From contig NZ_JAPDDR010000001.1 of the NCBI RefSeq assembly GCF_025950095.1, positions 310,001-374,000 of the forward strand: a DNA stretch of 64,000 nucleotides. The letters run 5' to 3'. Position numbers and translations under genes: made by a program. Positions 27,401 to 35,234 of this stretch are shown in pieces. The number at the start of each line of letters is the position of its first letter. Position 1 is the stretch's first letter. The notes beneath the pieces are model-generated. The model saw nothing but the letters and a program-made list of their open reading frames with translations. It ran no database searches and had not been told where the DNA came from. This stretch comes from Luteolibacter rhizosphaerae (lineage in GTDB: Bacteria > Verrucomicrobiota > Verrucomicrobiia > Verrucomicrobiales > Akkermansiaceae).

Positions 27401-28065
27401 CCGGGATCACGAACTCGGACCTCTCGTTCACCTTCCTGCCGAACGACCGCATGACCCTGCGGACAGGGTTTTTCCATAAGAACCTGACGCGTCCGCTGGT
27501 GACCTTCTACGAACCGACTTCAAGCGGGGTGGAGATCCTCTACAAGGACGCTTACATCGACCCTGCCACGGGGGCGGCCACCGACTACACTGCCACCATC
27601 AGCGGCATCGAGGTGGAAGGCGAGCTGAACGAGCTGGGGCCTTTCAGCTTGAAGGGGAACTTCACCTACATCGACGCGGAGCTGAGTTACTTCTACGAAG
27701 TCGACGGGCAGCCCGAGGCGGTCACGAGCCAACTGCCTTACCAGCCGGAAATCATTCTGAACGGTACGCTGAGCCATGTGTACGAACCGTGGGATCTTAC
27801 CACCAGCCTGGTGCTGAACTACACGGGCGGCTATCCGGTGATCCTGAAACGCCGAGCGAACGACTCCGAGGTAACACGCGAGGCGCTGACGACCTTGGAT
27901 CTCGTGATGAGTAAGGAGATCGAGCGTGAGGGTGTGGATCTGACCATCGGTTTCGGCGTCAAGAACCTGCTTTCGAGCGACGATCAGTATACCTACGAGG
28001 GACGCTCCTACAGCCAGGAGTTCACCGGTCGCTCCTACTGGCTGGAGGCGAAGGCGCGGTTCTAA
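24496..28065 (+). CDS. TonB-dependent outer-membrane receptor with CarboxypepD-like domain
   Basis: About 1189 residues from the ATG at 24496 (an upstream ATG at 24463 is possible). An N-terminal hydrophobic signal (LAVACVTNLAVLAAPCHAF) is followed by a Pro-rich segment. Then comes a carboxypeptidase-regulatory-like beta domain (TVTGEVSDSTTFEPIKGAIV to RFRIDGLPAGDF), and a plug domain (EAIAKVSGANIVDGKYAVVR, DFGGGAINI). The beta-barrel ends in the terminal Phe of WLEAKARF. It is first in a locus that also encodes its energising TonB-ExbB-ExbD set. The substrate is not visible from sequence. Confidence 0.92.
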   Translation: MPLPSDPSPSPLRPREWFHLAVACVTNLAVLAAPCHAFPDKGLPAMAPYADDLMLAALLLGGEAPETAMPPKMSSAFVWQTPARKPYWRSPEPPKGRAVLFQSAWRMPVQKVPVAAVEPAPEPWQPASLPAGSDPAQPSGVFGSLPIEQQIGNCTVTGEVSDSTTFEPIKGAIVDIVGTGRTAETDAQGRFRIDGLPAGDFIAEASALNYSAVTMGVSPTPTGAAELRFGLKVKPADSGAEEYQLEEETVSIEYSENTQGDFNLTLATEAPSITSGVNRDDFEKTAVSDAGEAIAKVSGANIVDGKYAVVRGLADRYVTTTFNGAQVASADPSRKAIQLDLFPTNVIESIGVDKTYSPWLPADFGGGAINILTRAFPTERILEIKAEVEYNDALEDTMYVHPNRDLGFFGNVTHTMPPSLEGNGGFLDPSNTSPDQLERRWSALHRSQSLLPATDDAELDQSYGLTYGETFDLGRGNRFGLMTAFGQKSGDDTNTGESVHNPVRDYLRDEYTRSVEWSAFISGALELGENHVVSATYFRKHIAEDTTSRSSNIIQDSESLRYGALAGSPDVDISDIFGGDAVYYGESWDITTTLRDLDIWQFRGEHTLWDRGPKLDWNVTTSGAEENRPYSTHFEYGVLDFSQRALQPYIDAAYDALDAVARDVASAVGADPATATWLGIREQVVNLIGEEATAAIEDQNGLPQVRQGGPLRLPTVVHGPYVGARDGSQVSSRRSERTLEDAAEQQVNLTFPFFYDDSDDRLVELKVGARHFSKKRETRTRLYDMYLRSDGGSGSGFTPDFLTQISPDGRTWGQVFAENPDLLVQYFNGTLQGGPYYQNALNTRGVENVLTELEQRAFYANLRMQWDKAFITGGVRQETEDYTIDVLPNPESAFDDDEIAAFGWERRESQDDLLPSFAAGNSFFRDKLHVLGAWSETIARPTFWEFVPTVSVDQTTGISRRGNSTLFRTGITNSDLSFTFLPNDRMTLRTGFFHKNLTRPLVTFYEPTSSGVEILYKDAYIDPATGAATDYTATISGIEVEGELNELGPFSLKGNFTYIDAELSYFYEVDGQPEAVTSQLPYQPEIILNGTLSHVYEPWDLTTSLVLNYTGGYPVILKRRANDSEVTREALTTLDLVMSKEIEREGVDLTIGFGVKNLLSSDDQYTYEGRSYSQEFTGRSYWLEAKARF

Positions 28066-28094
28066 CAGGAGTCGGCCTGCTGCCGGCGCTTCGA

Positions 28095-28141
28095 TGTGAC
28101 GTTGGTGTCACATTCCATTGGTTATCTGTCGCTTTCGTCAC
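28095..28141. promoter_or_regulatory. GTGACG-N4-CGTCAC-like operators before secreted repeat protein
   Basis: GTGACG-TTGG-TGTCAC at 28096-28111 matches the dyad before the receptor in 11 of 12 arm positions. A weaker copy, CTGTCG-CTTT-CGTCAC, lies at 28126-28141. A GTGACG half-site occurs at 28152. They lie 70-115 bases upstream of the gene starting at 28210, in a 144-base intergenic region that otherwise holds nothing obvious. Confidence 0.65.
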
Positions 28142-28209
28142 CCAAGGAGATGTGACGCTCGCGAAGGGTAATCCGATAGACGGATCGCATTTCAAGAAAT
28201 GCCAATCCA

Positions 28210-31200
28210 ATGAAAGCACCTCGCCTCACACTCCCCAAGCACTGGCTGACCGTTCTCCTCGGTTTCGGCCTTGCGGCCAGCCAAGGTCATGCGGCCCAGA
28301 TCGGCGTCTTCACCGATGCGGATCTCACCGAGTTCGATCCTGTCCTCGGCGTGCGCGTGCTGAAGGCCTCCCAGACTTGGACGGCCGACAACCAATACAT
28401 CCTGACCGACCGTGTCTTCATCAAGAACGGCCAGACCCTCACGATCCAGCCCGGCACGAAAATCTACGGCTCGGTGAACGAAAACGGATCCGGCAAGACC
28501 GATGACAGCGTGGGCGCCCTGATCGCCTGCCGCGGTGGTCGCCTGGTGGCCGACGGCACCGCTGCCAACCCGATCATCTTCACTTCCATCCGTGAGCTCG
28601 AAGTCGAGACCGGTGTGGATTCTCCGTTTGATCCCGATAGCACCGTGGGGCCTGCCCCGACTGCCGCCGACGGCGGCCAGTGGGGTGGCGTGATCCTGCT
28701 CGGCAACGCTCCGATCACCGTTTCCGACAACCTCGGCGCAAACCTCGGCCAGGCCGAGATCGAAGGCTTCCTGCCCGCCGGTTCGCCCTCCAACGACGGC
28801 GACAGCCGTGCCGACGCGATAGAGTACGGCCCCGACGGCAACTTCCCTCCCGACCCGACCGACGACTCCGGCATCATCCGCTATGTTTCGATCCGCCACG
28901 GCGGCTACGAGTTTGAAACCGGCAAGGAGATCAACGGCCTGACCCTCGGCGGTGTCGGCTCCGGCACGATTATCGAGCACGTGGAAGTCTACGCCAACAG
29001 CGACGACGGCGTGGAGTTCTTCGGCGGCACGGTCAACACCAAGTATCTGGTGATGGCCTACAACCAGGACGATAGCTTCGACATCGACATGGGTCATACC
29101 GGCACGCACCAGTTCTGGTTCTCGGTGCAGGCACCGGGGATCGCGGATGGCGGCGGAGAGTGGGACGGCATCGAGTCGAACCCGAGCAACGGCACCAACC
29201 AGGCCGCGGGTAAGAACGCGGGCCTGCAGTTGTCCAAGCCGATCATCTACAATGCGACCTTCATCGGCGCGGGCGCCGCGGCGACCCCGACGGTGGAGAA
29301 GGGTAACCACGGCTTCACGATCGAGGACTACTTCAACGGGGAGCTCTACAACTCGGTGATCGACGACTTCTCCGGGGACCTGGTGAACCTGCGCGACGGG
29401 GCGAACTCGACCGGTGCGACGCCGGCGATGGCGCACAACACGGTGGGCCGCTTCGGCGGTGGCACGCCGGGCTCGAACCAGACCTACATCACCGGCGTGA
29501 ACAGCTTCAACCTGTTCTACAACGCGCTGGGTCAGGTCCAGAACGGGAACTCGGCCGCGAATACCAACCCGCAATACAAGACCTACACGCGGAACGGCTC
29601 GAACGTTCTGACGGCGATCGACCCGCGTCCGGCGGGTGCCTCGCCGCTGCTGGCCTCCAATGGTGCCACGCTTCAGACGGGTGCTCCGGTGGCGACGAAT
29701 TACCGCGGTGCCTTCAGTGCCTCCTCGAACTGGGCGGCTGGCTGGACCAAGCTGTCCAAGTCCGGTGTGCTAACGAGCGATCTGAATCTCGGTGCAAACG
29801 ACGTGAACGTGGTGGGTGATACCAGTGTGACCACCTTCGACGCCACGCTCGGTGTGCAGGTGCTGACCGGCACCAATCAGGTCTGGACCGCGGACAAGAC
29901 GTACATCCTGACCGATCGTGTCTTCATCAAGAACGGCCAGACCCTTACGATCCAGCCGGGCACGAAGATCTACGGCTTGACCCGTGAGAACGGTGCCGGC
30001 AAGACCGATGACAGCGTGGGCGCACTCATCGCCTGCCGTGGCGGCCGCCTGGTGGCCGATGGTACGGCTGCCAATCCGATTATCTTCAGCTCGGTCAAGG
30101 AGCTGGAGTCGATCCGCGGCACCGACGTGGACGGCGATACGGTGGTCGCTAGTGCTCCGACTGCCGCCGACGGCGGCCAGTGGGGTGGCGTGATCCTGCT
30201 CGGCAACGCTCCGATCACCGTCTCCGACAACCTTGGCGGTAATCTCGGCCAGGCCGAGATCGAAGGCTTCCTGCCTGCCGGTTCGCCCTCCAACGACGGC
30301 GACAGCCGTGCCGACGCGATCGAGTACGGCCCCGACGGCAACTTCCCTCCCGACCCGGCCGACGACTCCGGCATCATCCGCTATGTCTCGATCCGCCACG
30401 GTGGCTACGAGTTCGAAACCGGCAAGGAGATCAACGGCCTGACCCTCGGCGGTGTCGGCTCCGGCACGATCATCGAGCACGTGGAAGTCTACGCCAACAG
30501 CGATGACGGCGTGGAGTTCTTCGGCGGCACGGTCAACACCAAGTATCTGGTGATGGCCTACAACCAGGACGACAGCTTCGACATCGACATGGGCCACACC
30601 GGCACGCACCAGTTCTGGTTCTCGGTGCAGGCACCGGGGATCGCGGACGGCGGCGGCGAGTGGGACGGCATCGAGTCGAACCCGAGCAACGGCACCAACC
30701 AAGCCGCGGGCAAGAACGCGGGCCTGCAGTTGTCGAAGCCGATCATCTACAACGCGACCTTCATCGGTGCGGGTGCCACGGCGACACCGACGGTGGAAAA
30801 GGGCAACCACGGCTTCACCATCGAGGACTACTTCAACGGGGAACTCTACAACTCGGTGATCGACGACTTCGCGGGGGACCTGGTGAACCTGCGCGACGGG
30901 GCGAACTCGACCGGTGCGACGCCGGCGATGGCGCACAACACGGTGGGCCGCTTCGGCGGTGGCACGCCGGGCTCGAACCAGACCTACATCACCGGCGTGA
31001 ACAGCTTCAACCTGTTCTACAACGCGCTGGGTCAGGTCCAGAACGGGAACTCGGCGGCGAACACCAACCCGCAATACACCACGTATACCCGCAGCGGTTC
31101 GAACGTGCTCACCGCGATCGATCCTCGTCCGGCGGCTGCCTCGCCGCTGCTGGTCTCGAACGGTGCGACTCTTCAGACGGGGGCGCCTACGGCCACGACC

Positions 31201-31665
31201 TACCGCGGCGCTTTCGGCGCGGATAACTGGGCCTCCGGTTGGACGAAGCTCTCGACCAGCGGCGTGCTGGTCGGCGGCGGTAGCACTCCCTCCGACTTCG
31301 ACACCTGGGGTGCCGCGAACGGAGTCAGCGCAGGGAACCTCACCGGTGACGTGGATGGCGACGGCGTGACGAACGAGTTCGAGTATGCCTTCGGTCTCAA
31401 TCCACAATCCGGTGCTTCGTCCAACGCATTCTTGGCTCAGGTGAACAAGGCAACCGGCAAGTTCAGCTATACGCGCCGCGCTGTCAGCCTGACCGGCCTC
31501 GAATACAATATCCTGACCTCCTCGACCCTCGCAGGTTGGACGGAAGATGCGGGTGCGACGCAGGTCGTAACCGGCACGGTCGGCGATATCGAAACGGTGG
31601 AAGTGACCTTGAGCCCGGCGCTTCTTGCGGAAGGCAAACTCTTCATCCGCGTCGAGTTCGAATAA
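28210..31665 (+). CDS. Large secreted protein with two near-identical ~500-residue units
   Basis: An 1151-residue exported protein with a signal peptide ending near GHAA. Units 1 (~41-540) and 2 (~541-1020) each contain ILTDRVFIKNGQTLTIQPGT, GALIACRGGRLVADGTAANP, GGQWGGVILLGNAPI, EINGLTLGGVGSGTIIEHVE and NSDDGVEFFGGTVNTKYLVM. This arrangement is known from beta-helix-like secreted proteins found in Bacteroidetes and others, usually as a single unit. The C-terminal ~120 residues carry an Asp-rich, calcium-binding-like motif (GDVDGDGVTNEFEYAFGLNP) common in verrucomicrobial exoproteins. Likely surface-exposed partner of the neighbouring receptor; function unknown. Confidence 0.85.
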   Translation: MKAPRLTLPKHWLTVLLGFGLAASQGHAAQIGVFTDADLTEFDPVLGVRVLKASQTWTADNQYILTDRVFIKNGQTLTIQPGTKIYGSVNENGSGKTDDSVGALIACRGGRLVADGTAANPIIFTSIRELEVETGVDSPFDPDSTVGPAPTAADGGQWGGVILLGNAPITVSDNLGANLGQAEIEGFLPAGSPSNDGDSRADAIEYGPDGNFPPDPTDDSGIIRYVSIRHGGYEFETGKEINGLTLGGVGSGTIIEHVEVYANSDDGVEFFGGTVNTKYLVMAYNQDDSFDIDMGHTGTHQFWFSVQAPGIADGGGEWDGIESNPSNGTNQAAGKNAGLQLSKPIIYNATFIGAGAAATPTVEKGNHGFTIEDYFNGELYNSVIDDFSGDLVNLRDGANSTGATPAMAHNTVGRFGGGTPGSNQTYITGVNSFNLFYNALGQVQNGNSAANTNPQYKTYTRNGSNVLTAIDPRPAGASPLLASNGATLQTGAPVATNYRGAFSASSNWAAGWTKLSKSGVLTSDLNLGANDVNVVGDTSVTTFDATLGVQVLTGTNQVWTADKTYILTDRVFIKNGQTLTIQPGTKIYGLTRENGAGKTDDSVGALIACRGGRLVADGTAANPIIFSSVKELESIRGTDVDGDTVVASAPTAADGGQWGGVILLGNAPITVSDNLGGNLGQAEIEGFLPAGSPSNDGDSRADAIEYGPDGNFPPDPADDSGIIRYVSIRHGGYEFETGKEINGLTLGGVGSGTIIEHVEVYANSDDGVEFFGGTVNTKYLVMAYNQDDSFDIDMGHTGTHQFWFSVQAPGIADGGGEWDGIESNPSNGTNQAAGKNAGLQLSKPIIYNATFIGAGATATPTVEKGNHGFTIEDYFNGELYNSVIDDFAGDLVNLRDGANSTGATPAMAHNTVGRFGGGTPGSNQTYITGVNSFNLFYNALGQVQNGNSAANTNPQYTTYTRSGSNVLTAIDPRPAAASPLLVSNGATLQTGAPTATTYRGAFGADNWASGWTKLSTSGVLVGGGSTPSDFDTWGAANGVSAGNLTGDVDGDGVTNEFEYAFGLNPQSGASSNAFLAQVNKATGKFSYTRRAVSLTGLEYNILTSSTLAGWTEDAGATQVVTGTVGDIETVEVTLSPALLAEGKLFIRVEFE
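28331..29830 (+). repeat. Internal gene repeat, unit 1
   Basis: The first of two tandem ~1.5 kb units inside the secreted-protein gene. The offset to unit 2 is 1506 bases near its start and exactly 1500 over most of its length. Bases 29374-29555 are identical to 30874-31055, and most remaining differences look synonymous. Confidence 0.92.
29831..31300 (+). repeat. Internal gene repeat, unit 2
   Basis: The second copy of the ~1.5 kb unit, ending before the Asp-rich C-terminal domain. It is colinear with unit 1 apart from small codon insertions and losses near the variable loop at residues ~640 (unit 1: ~137). Confidence 0.92.
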
Positions 31666-31674
31666 GCAAGGGAT

Positions 31675-31690
31675 CTGACGAAACCGTCAC
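31675..31690. promoter_or_regulatory. GTGACG-N4-CGTCAC-like operator before DUF3450-exbBD-tonB operon
   Basis: CTGACG-AAAC-CGTCAC matches the dyad found before the TonB receptor in 11 of 12 arm positions. It lies 10 bases after the stop of the secreted repeat gene and directly before a terminator-like hairpin, ~58 bases upstream of the DUF3450 gene. Confidence 0.6.
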
Positions 31691-31693
31691 ATC

Positions 31694-31727
31694 GGGGTCA
31701 TCGGCAAACGCCGGTGACCCCTTTTTC
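31694..31727 (+). terminator. Rho-independent terminator
   Basis: A 12-bp stem, GGGGTCATCGGC (31694-31705) and GCCGGTGACCCC (31710-31721) with one G-T pair, closes an AAAC loop and is followed by TTTTT. It ends the secreted repeat gene's transcript 21 bases before the DUF3450 start codon, so the downstream operon needs readthrough or a promoter close to this site. Confidence 0.88.
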
Positions 31728-31747
31728 TTGGGGGGCGTTACCCCGCC

Positions 31748-32536
31748 ATGCGTCTGACTTCCCTCCTTCCCGGTGTCGTTTTCGCCACCTTGCCCCTGAT
31801 GGCGCAGCAGCCTGCTGCGCCCGCGAAAGGGGCAGAAGAACTCCGTGCCTCGGTCAAGGAATGGATCGAGACGATGCAGAAGATCCAAGTGGAGGAAGAC
31901 TCTTGGGAGAAGGACCGCGAAGTCCTGCAAGGCTATAAGGAAGGCCTCGAGAAAGAGATCGAGGATCTGAAGGAGCAGATCGAGCGTGCCAAGACCCGCA
32001 AGGAGGGCGGCGATACCCAGTCGCTGGACAAGCTGGCCGAGCGGGATCGCTATGCGGCCGCTCAGGATGAACTGGCAAAGCAACTGCGCGTGCTCGAAGA
32101 AGGCTTGGCGGCGAAGCTGCCGATCCTGCCCGAGCCGCTCAAGCAACAGGCAAAGGTCGCCCTTGCTGTCGAAACCCTTCAGAAGGGAATCCAGTTGCCG
32201 CCCGAGAAGCGCGGGGAGGATGTGTCGAAGCGCCTCTTCAATGCCGTCGAACTCATGGCGGATATCGAGAAGTTCCAGCAGGGCGTGCACGTGCACCCGG
32301 AGCTTCGCAAGGATTCTCAAGGTCGGGAGTTCAAGGTGCAGGTCGTCTATTTCGGTCTCGCGATGGCCTATGCGGTGAACGAGGACGGCAGCTTTGCTTT
32401 GACCGGTCGTCCCGCCGCGGATGGCTGGAAGTTCACCGAACGCAACGAACTCGCCCCCCAGATCCAACAGCTCGTGGCCTCCGCCACCAGCGAGAAGGAC
32501 GCCACTTTCAGCCAGCTCCCGCTCATCCAACCATGA
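31748..32536 (+). CDS. DUF3450 periplasmic coiled-coil protein
   Basis: A 262-residue exported protein; signal peptide MRLTSLLPGVVFATLPLMAQ. The following region is a long coiled coil (~30-120, e.g. YKEGLEKEIEDLKEQIERAK) and the C-terminal part (KVQVVYFGLAMAYAVNEDG) matches DUF3450. This family is regularly encoded next to MotA/TolQ/ExbB, ExbD, TonB and TPR genes, as here, but its mechanism is not established. The stop overlaps the next start by ATGA. Confidence 0.85.
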   Translation: MRLTSLLPGVVFATLPLMAQQPAAPAKGAEELRASVKEWIETMQKIQVEEDSWEKDREVLQGYKEGLEKEIEDLKEQIERAKTRKEGGDTQSLDKLAERDRYAAAQDELAKQLRVLEEGLAAKLPILPEPLKQQAKVALAVETLQKGIQLPPEKRGEDVSKRLFNAVELMADIEKFQQGVHVHPELRKDSQGREFKVQVVYFGLAMAYAVNEDGSFALTGRPAADGWKFTERNELAPQIQQLVASATSEKDATFSQLPLIQP

Positions 32537-34095
32537 TCCACCGTTTTGTCACCGGGGCCTTGCTGGGCCTTGCTCTCATCCAGATTTCTTCGGCCGGTGC
32601 GCTCGAAGAGGCCCGCGAATCGATCAAGAAAGCGGCGGGTGAATTGCTATCCACGCAGAAGGAATACTCCGACCTGCGCCTCGGTCTCTACCGCGAGGTG
32701 AACCGTCTCGATGACGAGGTCGTGAAACTTGCCAAGGAGCTGCGCACGCTGGAGCGCGACGAAGAACTCCGCACCAGCAAGGTGCGAAGCCTGGAGCGCG
32801 AGATCGAAACGCGTAAGGCGGACGTGACCTATGCCTCCGACGTACTGGCCCAGTATTCGAAGGCGGTTGTCACCCGCCTGCATCCGGCAGAGAGCCAGCT
32901 CTACAAGCAGGCGATCGAGAGTGCCGATCAGAAGGCCATGGCGGCGAGCGATCCAAAGTCCGTGGTAGCGGAACGGTTCAAGATCCTGGAAACCGGTCTC
33001 GCGCGGCTCGGATCAATCGCAGGGGGGCATCGCTTCGAAGGCAAGGCACTTGGCCGTGCCGGACGGGCGATCGAGGGCACTCTGCTCCTGGCTGGCCCCG
33101 CGGTGCTCTTCGCTTCGCTCGACAAGTCCTTCGAAGGCGTCGCCTCCGCCGCCGATACCGGGGCGAATCTCCCGGCCATCGTGCCGCTGGCCGAGACCAA
33201 TGGCACAATCGCGAAGGCGATCGAGACCGGCGAAGGGAATGTGCCGCTGGATGCGACCAATGGCCGCGCGATCGAACAGGCTCTGAAGAACCCGGAAGGC
33301 TCGCACGGTGGCGGAGCGATGGAGCACGTGGCGCTCTTCGGCGATATCGCGAAGAATATGATGTTCGACGGTTGGATCGCGATCGGTGTCTGCGTACTGA
33401 TGATCGCGACTGGCTGGACCGTGGCGGCGAGGAAGTTCTTCTACCTGAACAAGGTTCAGAAGGGCACGGAGGAGTTCATGCACCGCTGGAGCCAGCTCTC
33501 GAGCGATCTGACGGCGATCGATCACGGCGATCCGGGCAGCATCAAGAGTCTGGGAGGGAATGCCGACAACGAGGCGCAGGAACTCCTGAAGAAGTCGCCG
33601 TTGTATGAAATCTACCACATCGGTTCGGAAGAAATCCGCCATCGCCTGCAGCAGGACCGCATTCACAAGAAGGGTCTCTCGGGTCGCTCGATGCAGGCGA
33701 TCCGCGCGGCGCTCGACGCCGGTCTGGTGCGGGCCCAACACAAACTCACGAACGGCCTGATCTACCTGACCATCAGCATCGCCGGCGGTCCCTATGTCGG
33801 CCTGCTCGGCACCGTGGTGGGCGTGATGATCACCTTCGCCATCATCTCGAAGGTAGGCGAGGTGGACGTGAATGCCATCGCGCCCGGTATCGCCTCGGCT
33901 CTGCTCGCCACGGTGGCGGGCCTGATCGTGGCGATTCCCGCGCTGTTTGCTTACTCCTATCTCAATAGCCGGATCAAGAACGTGGTCGGGGAGATGCAGG
34001 TCTTCATCGACGAGTTCATCGCGAAGATGGCGGAACTCTACCAAGGCTCCGATCACCCGAACGCGGCCCAATTCGCCGCCACCGATAAATCCTAA
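32533..34095 (+). CDS. exbB: ExbB/TolQ/MotA-family proton channel with periplasmic extension
   Basis: A 520-residue protein much longer than classical ExbB (~230-330). It has an N-terminal signal peptide and a coiled-coil region (~25-130), then a channel domain in the C-terminal half with three membrane helices: GWIAIGVCVLMIATGWTVAA, LIYLTISIAGGPYVGLLGTVVG and ASALLATVAGLIVAIPALFA. This enlarged type is usual in DUF3450-linked TonB operons. It harvests proton motive force to drive TonB. ATGA overlap with the DUF3450 gene. Confidence 0.9.
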   Translation: MIHRFVTGALLGLALIQISSAGALEEARESIKKAAGELLSTQKEYSDLRLGLYREVNRLDDEVVKLAKELRTLERDEELRTSKVRSLEREIETRKADVTYASDVLAQYSKAVVTRLHPAESQLYKQAIESADQKAMAASDPKSVVAERFKILETGLARLGSIAGGHRFEGKALGRAGRAIEGTLLLAGPAVLFASLDKSFEGVASAADTGANLPAIVPLAETNGTIAKAIETGEGNVPLDATNGRAIEQALKNPEGSHGGGAMEHVALFGDIAKNMMFDGWIAIGVCVLMIATGWTVAARKFFYLNKVQKGTEEFMHRWSQLSSDLTAIDHGDPGSIKSLGGNADNEAQELLKKSPLYEIYHIGSEEIRHRLQQDRIHKKGLSGRSMQAIRAALDAGLVRAQHKLTNGLIYLTISIAGGPYVGLLGTVVGVMITFAIISKVGEVDVNAIAPGIASALLATVAGLIVAIPALFAYSYLNSRIKNVVGEMQVFIDEFIAKMAELYQGSDHPNAAQFAATDKS

Positions 34096-34107
34096 CCTAT
34101 CGAAGTC

Positions 34108-34512
34108 ATGGCCTCTGCCGACGACAAGAGTTTCGACGACATCAACGTCACCCCGATGGTGGACCTCTATCTCGTGCTGCTGCTCATCTTCATCGTGATG
34201 ACGGCGGCGGGAGTGAAGGGGATGAAGGTGGAGCTTCCCAAGGCCAGCGACAAGGCCGTGAAGAATCTGAGCGTGCCGAAGATCCAAGCGATCACGGTGG
34301 ACGCCGAGGGGAAGATCCAGCTCAACCAGACGCAGGTCACGCTTGAGGAACTGGAGAGCAAGTTGAGCGCGATGAAGCTGACCACGCCGGACATCCCGGT
34401 GGTGGTGCGCGGCGACAGCGCCTCCCAGTATCGCGAGGTGATGGGTGTGCTTTCCGTGCTCGGCCGTCTCGGGATCGATAAGATCGGCCTGGCAACACAG
34501 AAGCCGAAATAG
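34108..34512 (+). CDS. exbD: ExbD/TolR-family biopolymer transport protein
   Basis: A 134-residue, single-span membrane protein. The start DINVTPMVDLYLVLLLIFIV has the proton-translocating Asp within the transmembrane helix, as expected for an active ExbD. The C-terminal periplasmic domain includes VVRGDSASQYREVMGVLSVL. It lies 12 bases after exbB and 11 before tonB and energises the TonB protein. Confidence 0.93.
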   Translation: MASADDKSFDDINVTPMVDLYLVLLLIFIVMTAAGVKGMKVELPKASDKAVKNLSVPKIQAITVDAEGKIQLNQTQVTLEELESKLSAMKLTTPDIPVVVRGDSASQYREVMGVLSVLGRLGIDKIGLATQKPK

Positions 34513-34523
34513 GTTTCCGGATC

Positions 34524-35234
34524 ATGGCTCGCCCTCCAGCCCCGCGACCCCGCAAGACCCGGCAGCGACTCGTCGTTGGCGTTTTGCTAGGCATCGTCGT
34601 GCTCGGAGGTGCGGTGTCTTTCCTTCTCTTCGGCGGTGATGACAAGAAGGAGAAGGAAGAGATCGTGATCGTGGATCTCTCCTTGCCCCCGCCGCCTCCT
34701 CCGCCCCCGCCGCCTGCGCCTCCGGAAGAGGAGGACATGTCGGAGCCGGAACCTTCGGAAGTATCGGAGGATATCGCGGAGGCGGATGCTCCCGAGGAGA
34801 TGTCGGATGACAGCGCGGCCTCGGATGTCGATCTCGGTATCGACATGGGCGATCTTGCCTCGGGCGGATCCGGGACCTTCACGGTCAGTGCGCCCCGGGT
34901 CGGCAAGCGCGGCCTGGGTGGCGGCGGTGGTGGCGATAGCCTGATGGGTGGCGATGTGGATTCACCTCCGACTCCAGTGAGCAAGATCCAGCCGTCGATC
35001 CCGAGTTCGCTGCAGAGCAAGGGAATCGGGGGGAAGGTGCTGATTGCTTGTGTGGTGGATGAGAGCGGCAAGGTCGTATCGACCTCGATCAAGCAATCCT
35101 CCGGGCATGCGGAGCTCGACAAGGCTGCGGCGAGCGCCGTCTCCCGCTGGAAATTCAAGCCGGCCACGAAGGGCGGGCGCAACGTGCGCGCCAACTGCCT
35201 CGTGCCTTATAATTTTGAAGTGAAGAAAAAGTGA
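34524..35234 (+). CDS. tonB: TonB-family energy transducer
   Basis: A 236-residue protein. A cytoplasmic basic stretch and one membrane helix (LVVGVLLGIVVLGGAVSFLL) precede a poly-Pro segment (ten Pro in a row around residue 57) and an acidic linker. A Gly-rich part follows, then the C-terminal TonB domain (KIQPSIPSSLQSKGIGGKVL to AVSRWKFKPATKGGRNV). It should contact the TonB box of the receptor encoded upstream. Its stop overlaps the next start (TGATG). Confidence 0.93.
   Translation: MARPPAPRPRKTRQRLVVGVLLGIVVLGGAVSFLLFGGDDKKEKEEIVIVDLSLPPPPPPPPPPAPPEEEDMSEPEPSEVSEDIAEADAPEEMSDDSAASDVDLGIDMGDLASGGSGTFTVSAPRVGKRGLGGGGGGDSLMGGDVDSPPTPVSKIQPSIPSSLQSKGIGGKVLIACVVDESGKVVSTSIKQSSGHAELDKAAASAVSRWKFKPATKGGRNVRANCLVPYNFEVKKK

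Noticed and set aside
24793..27477. Long minus-strand open frame (894 codons) opposite the TonB receptor
   Set aside because: It is the antisense shadow of a clear receptor gene in GC-rich DNA; its translation has no recognisable domain and is rich in Arg, Gly and Val as expected for such shadows.
29770..31407. Minus-strand open frame (545 codons) opposite the secreted repeat protein
   Set aside because: Same reason; repeated Arg/Val-rich composition mirrors the duplicated plus-strand unit.
28096..31690. PhoB box interpretation of the TGACG/CGTCA motifs
   Set aside because: PhoB sites are direct repeats with an 11-base period; these are inverted repeats with a fixed four-base spacer.
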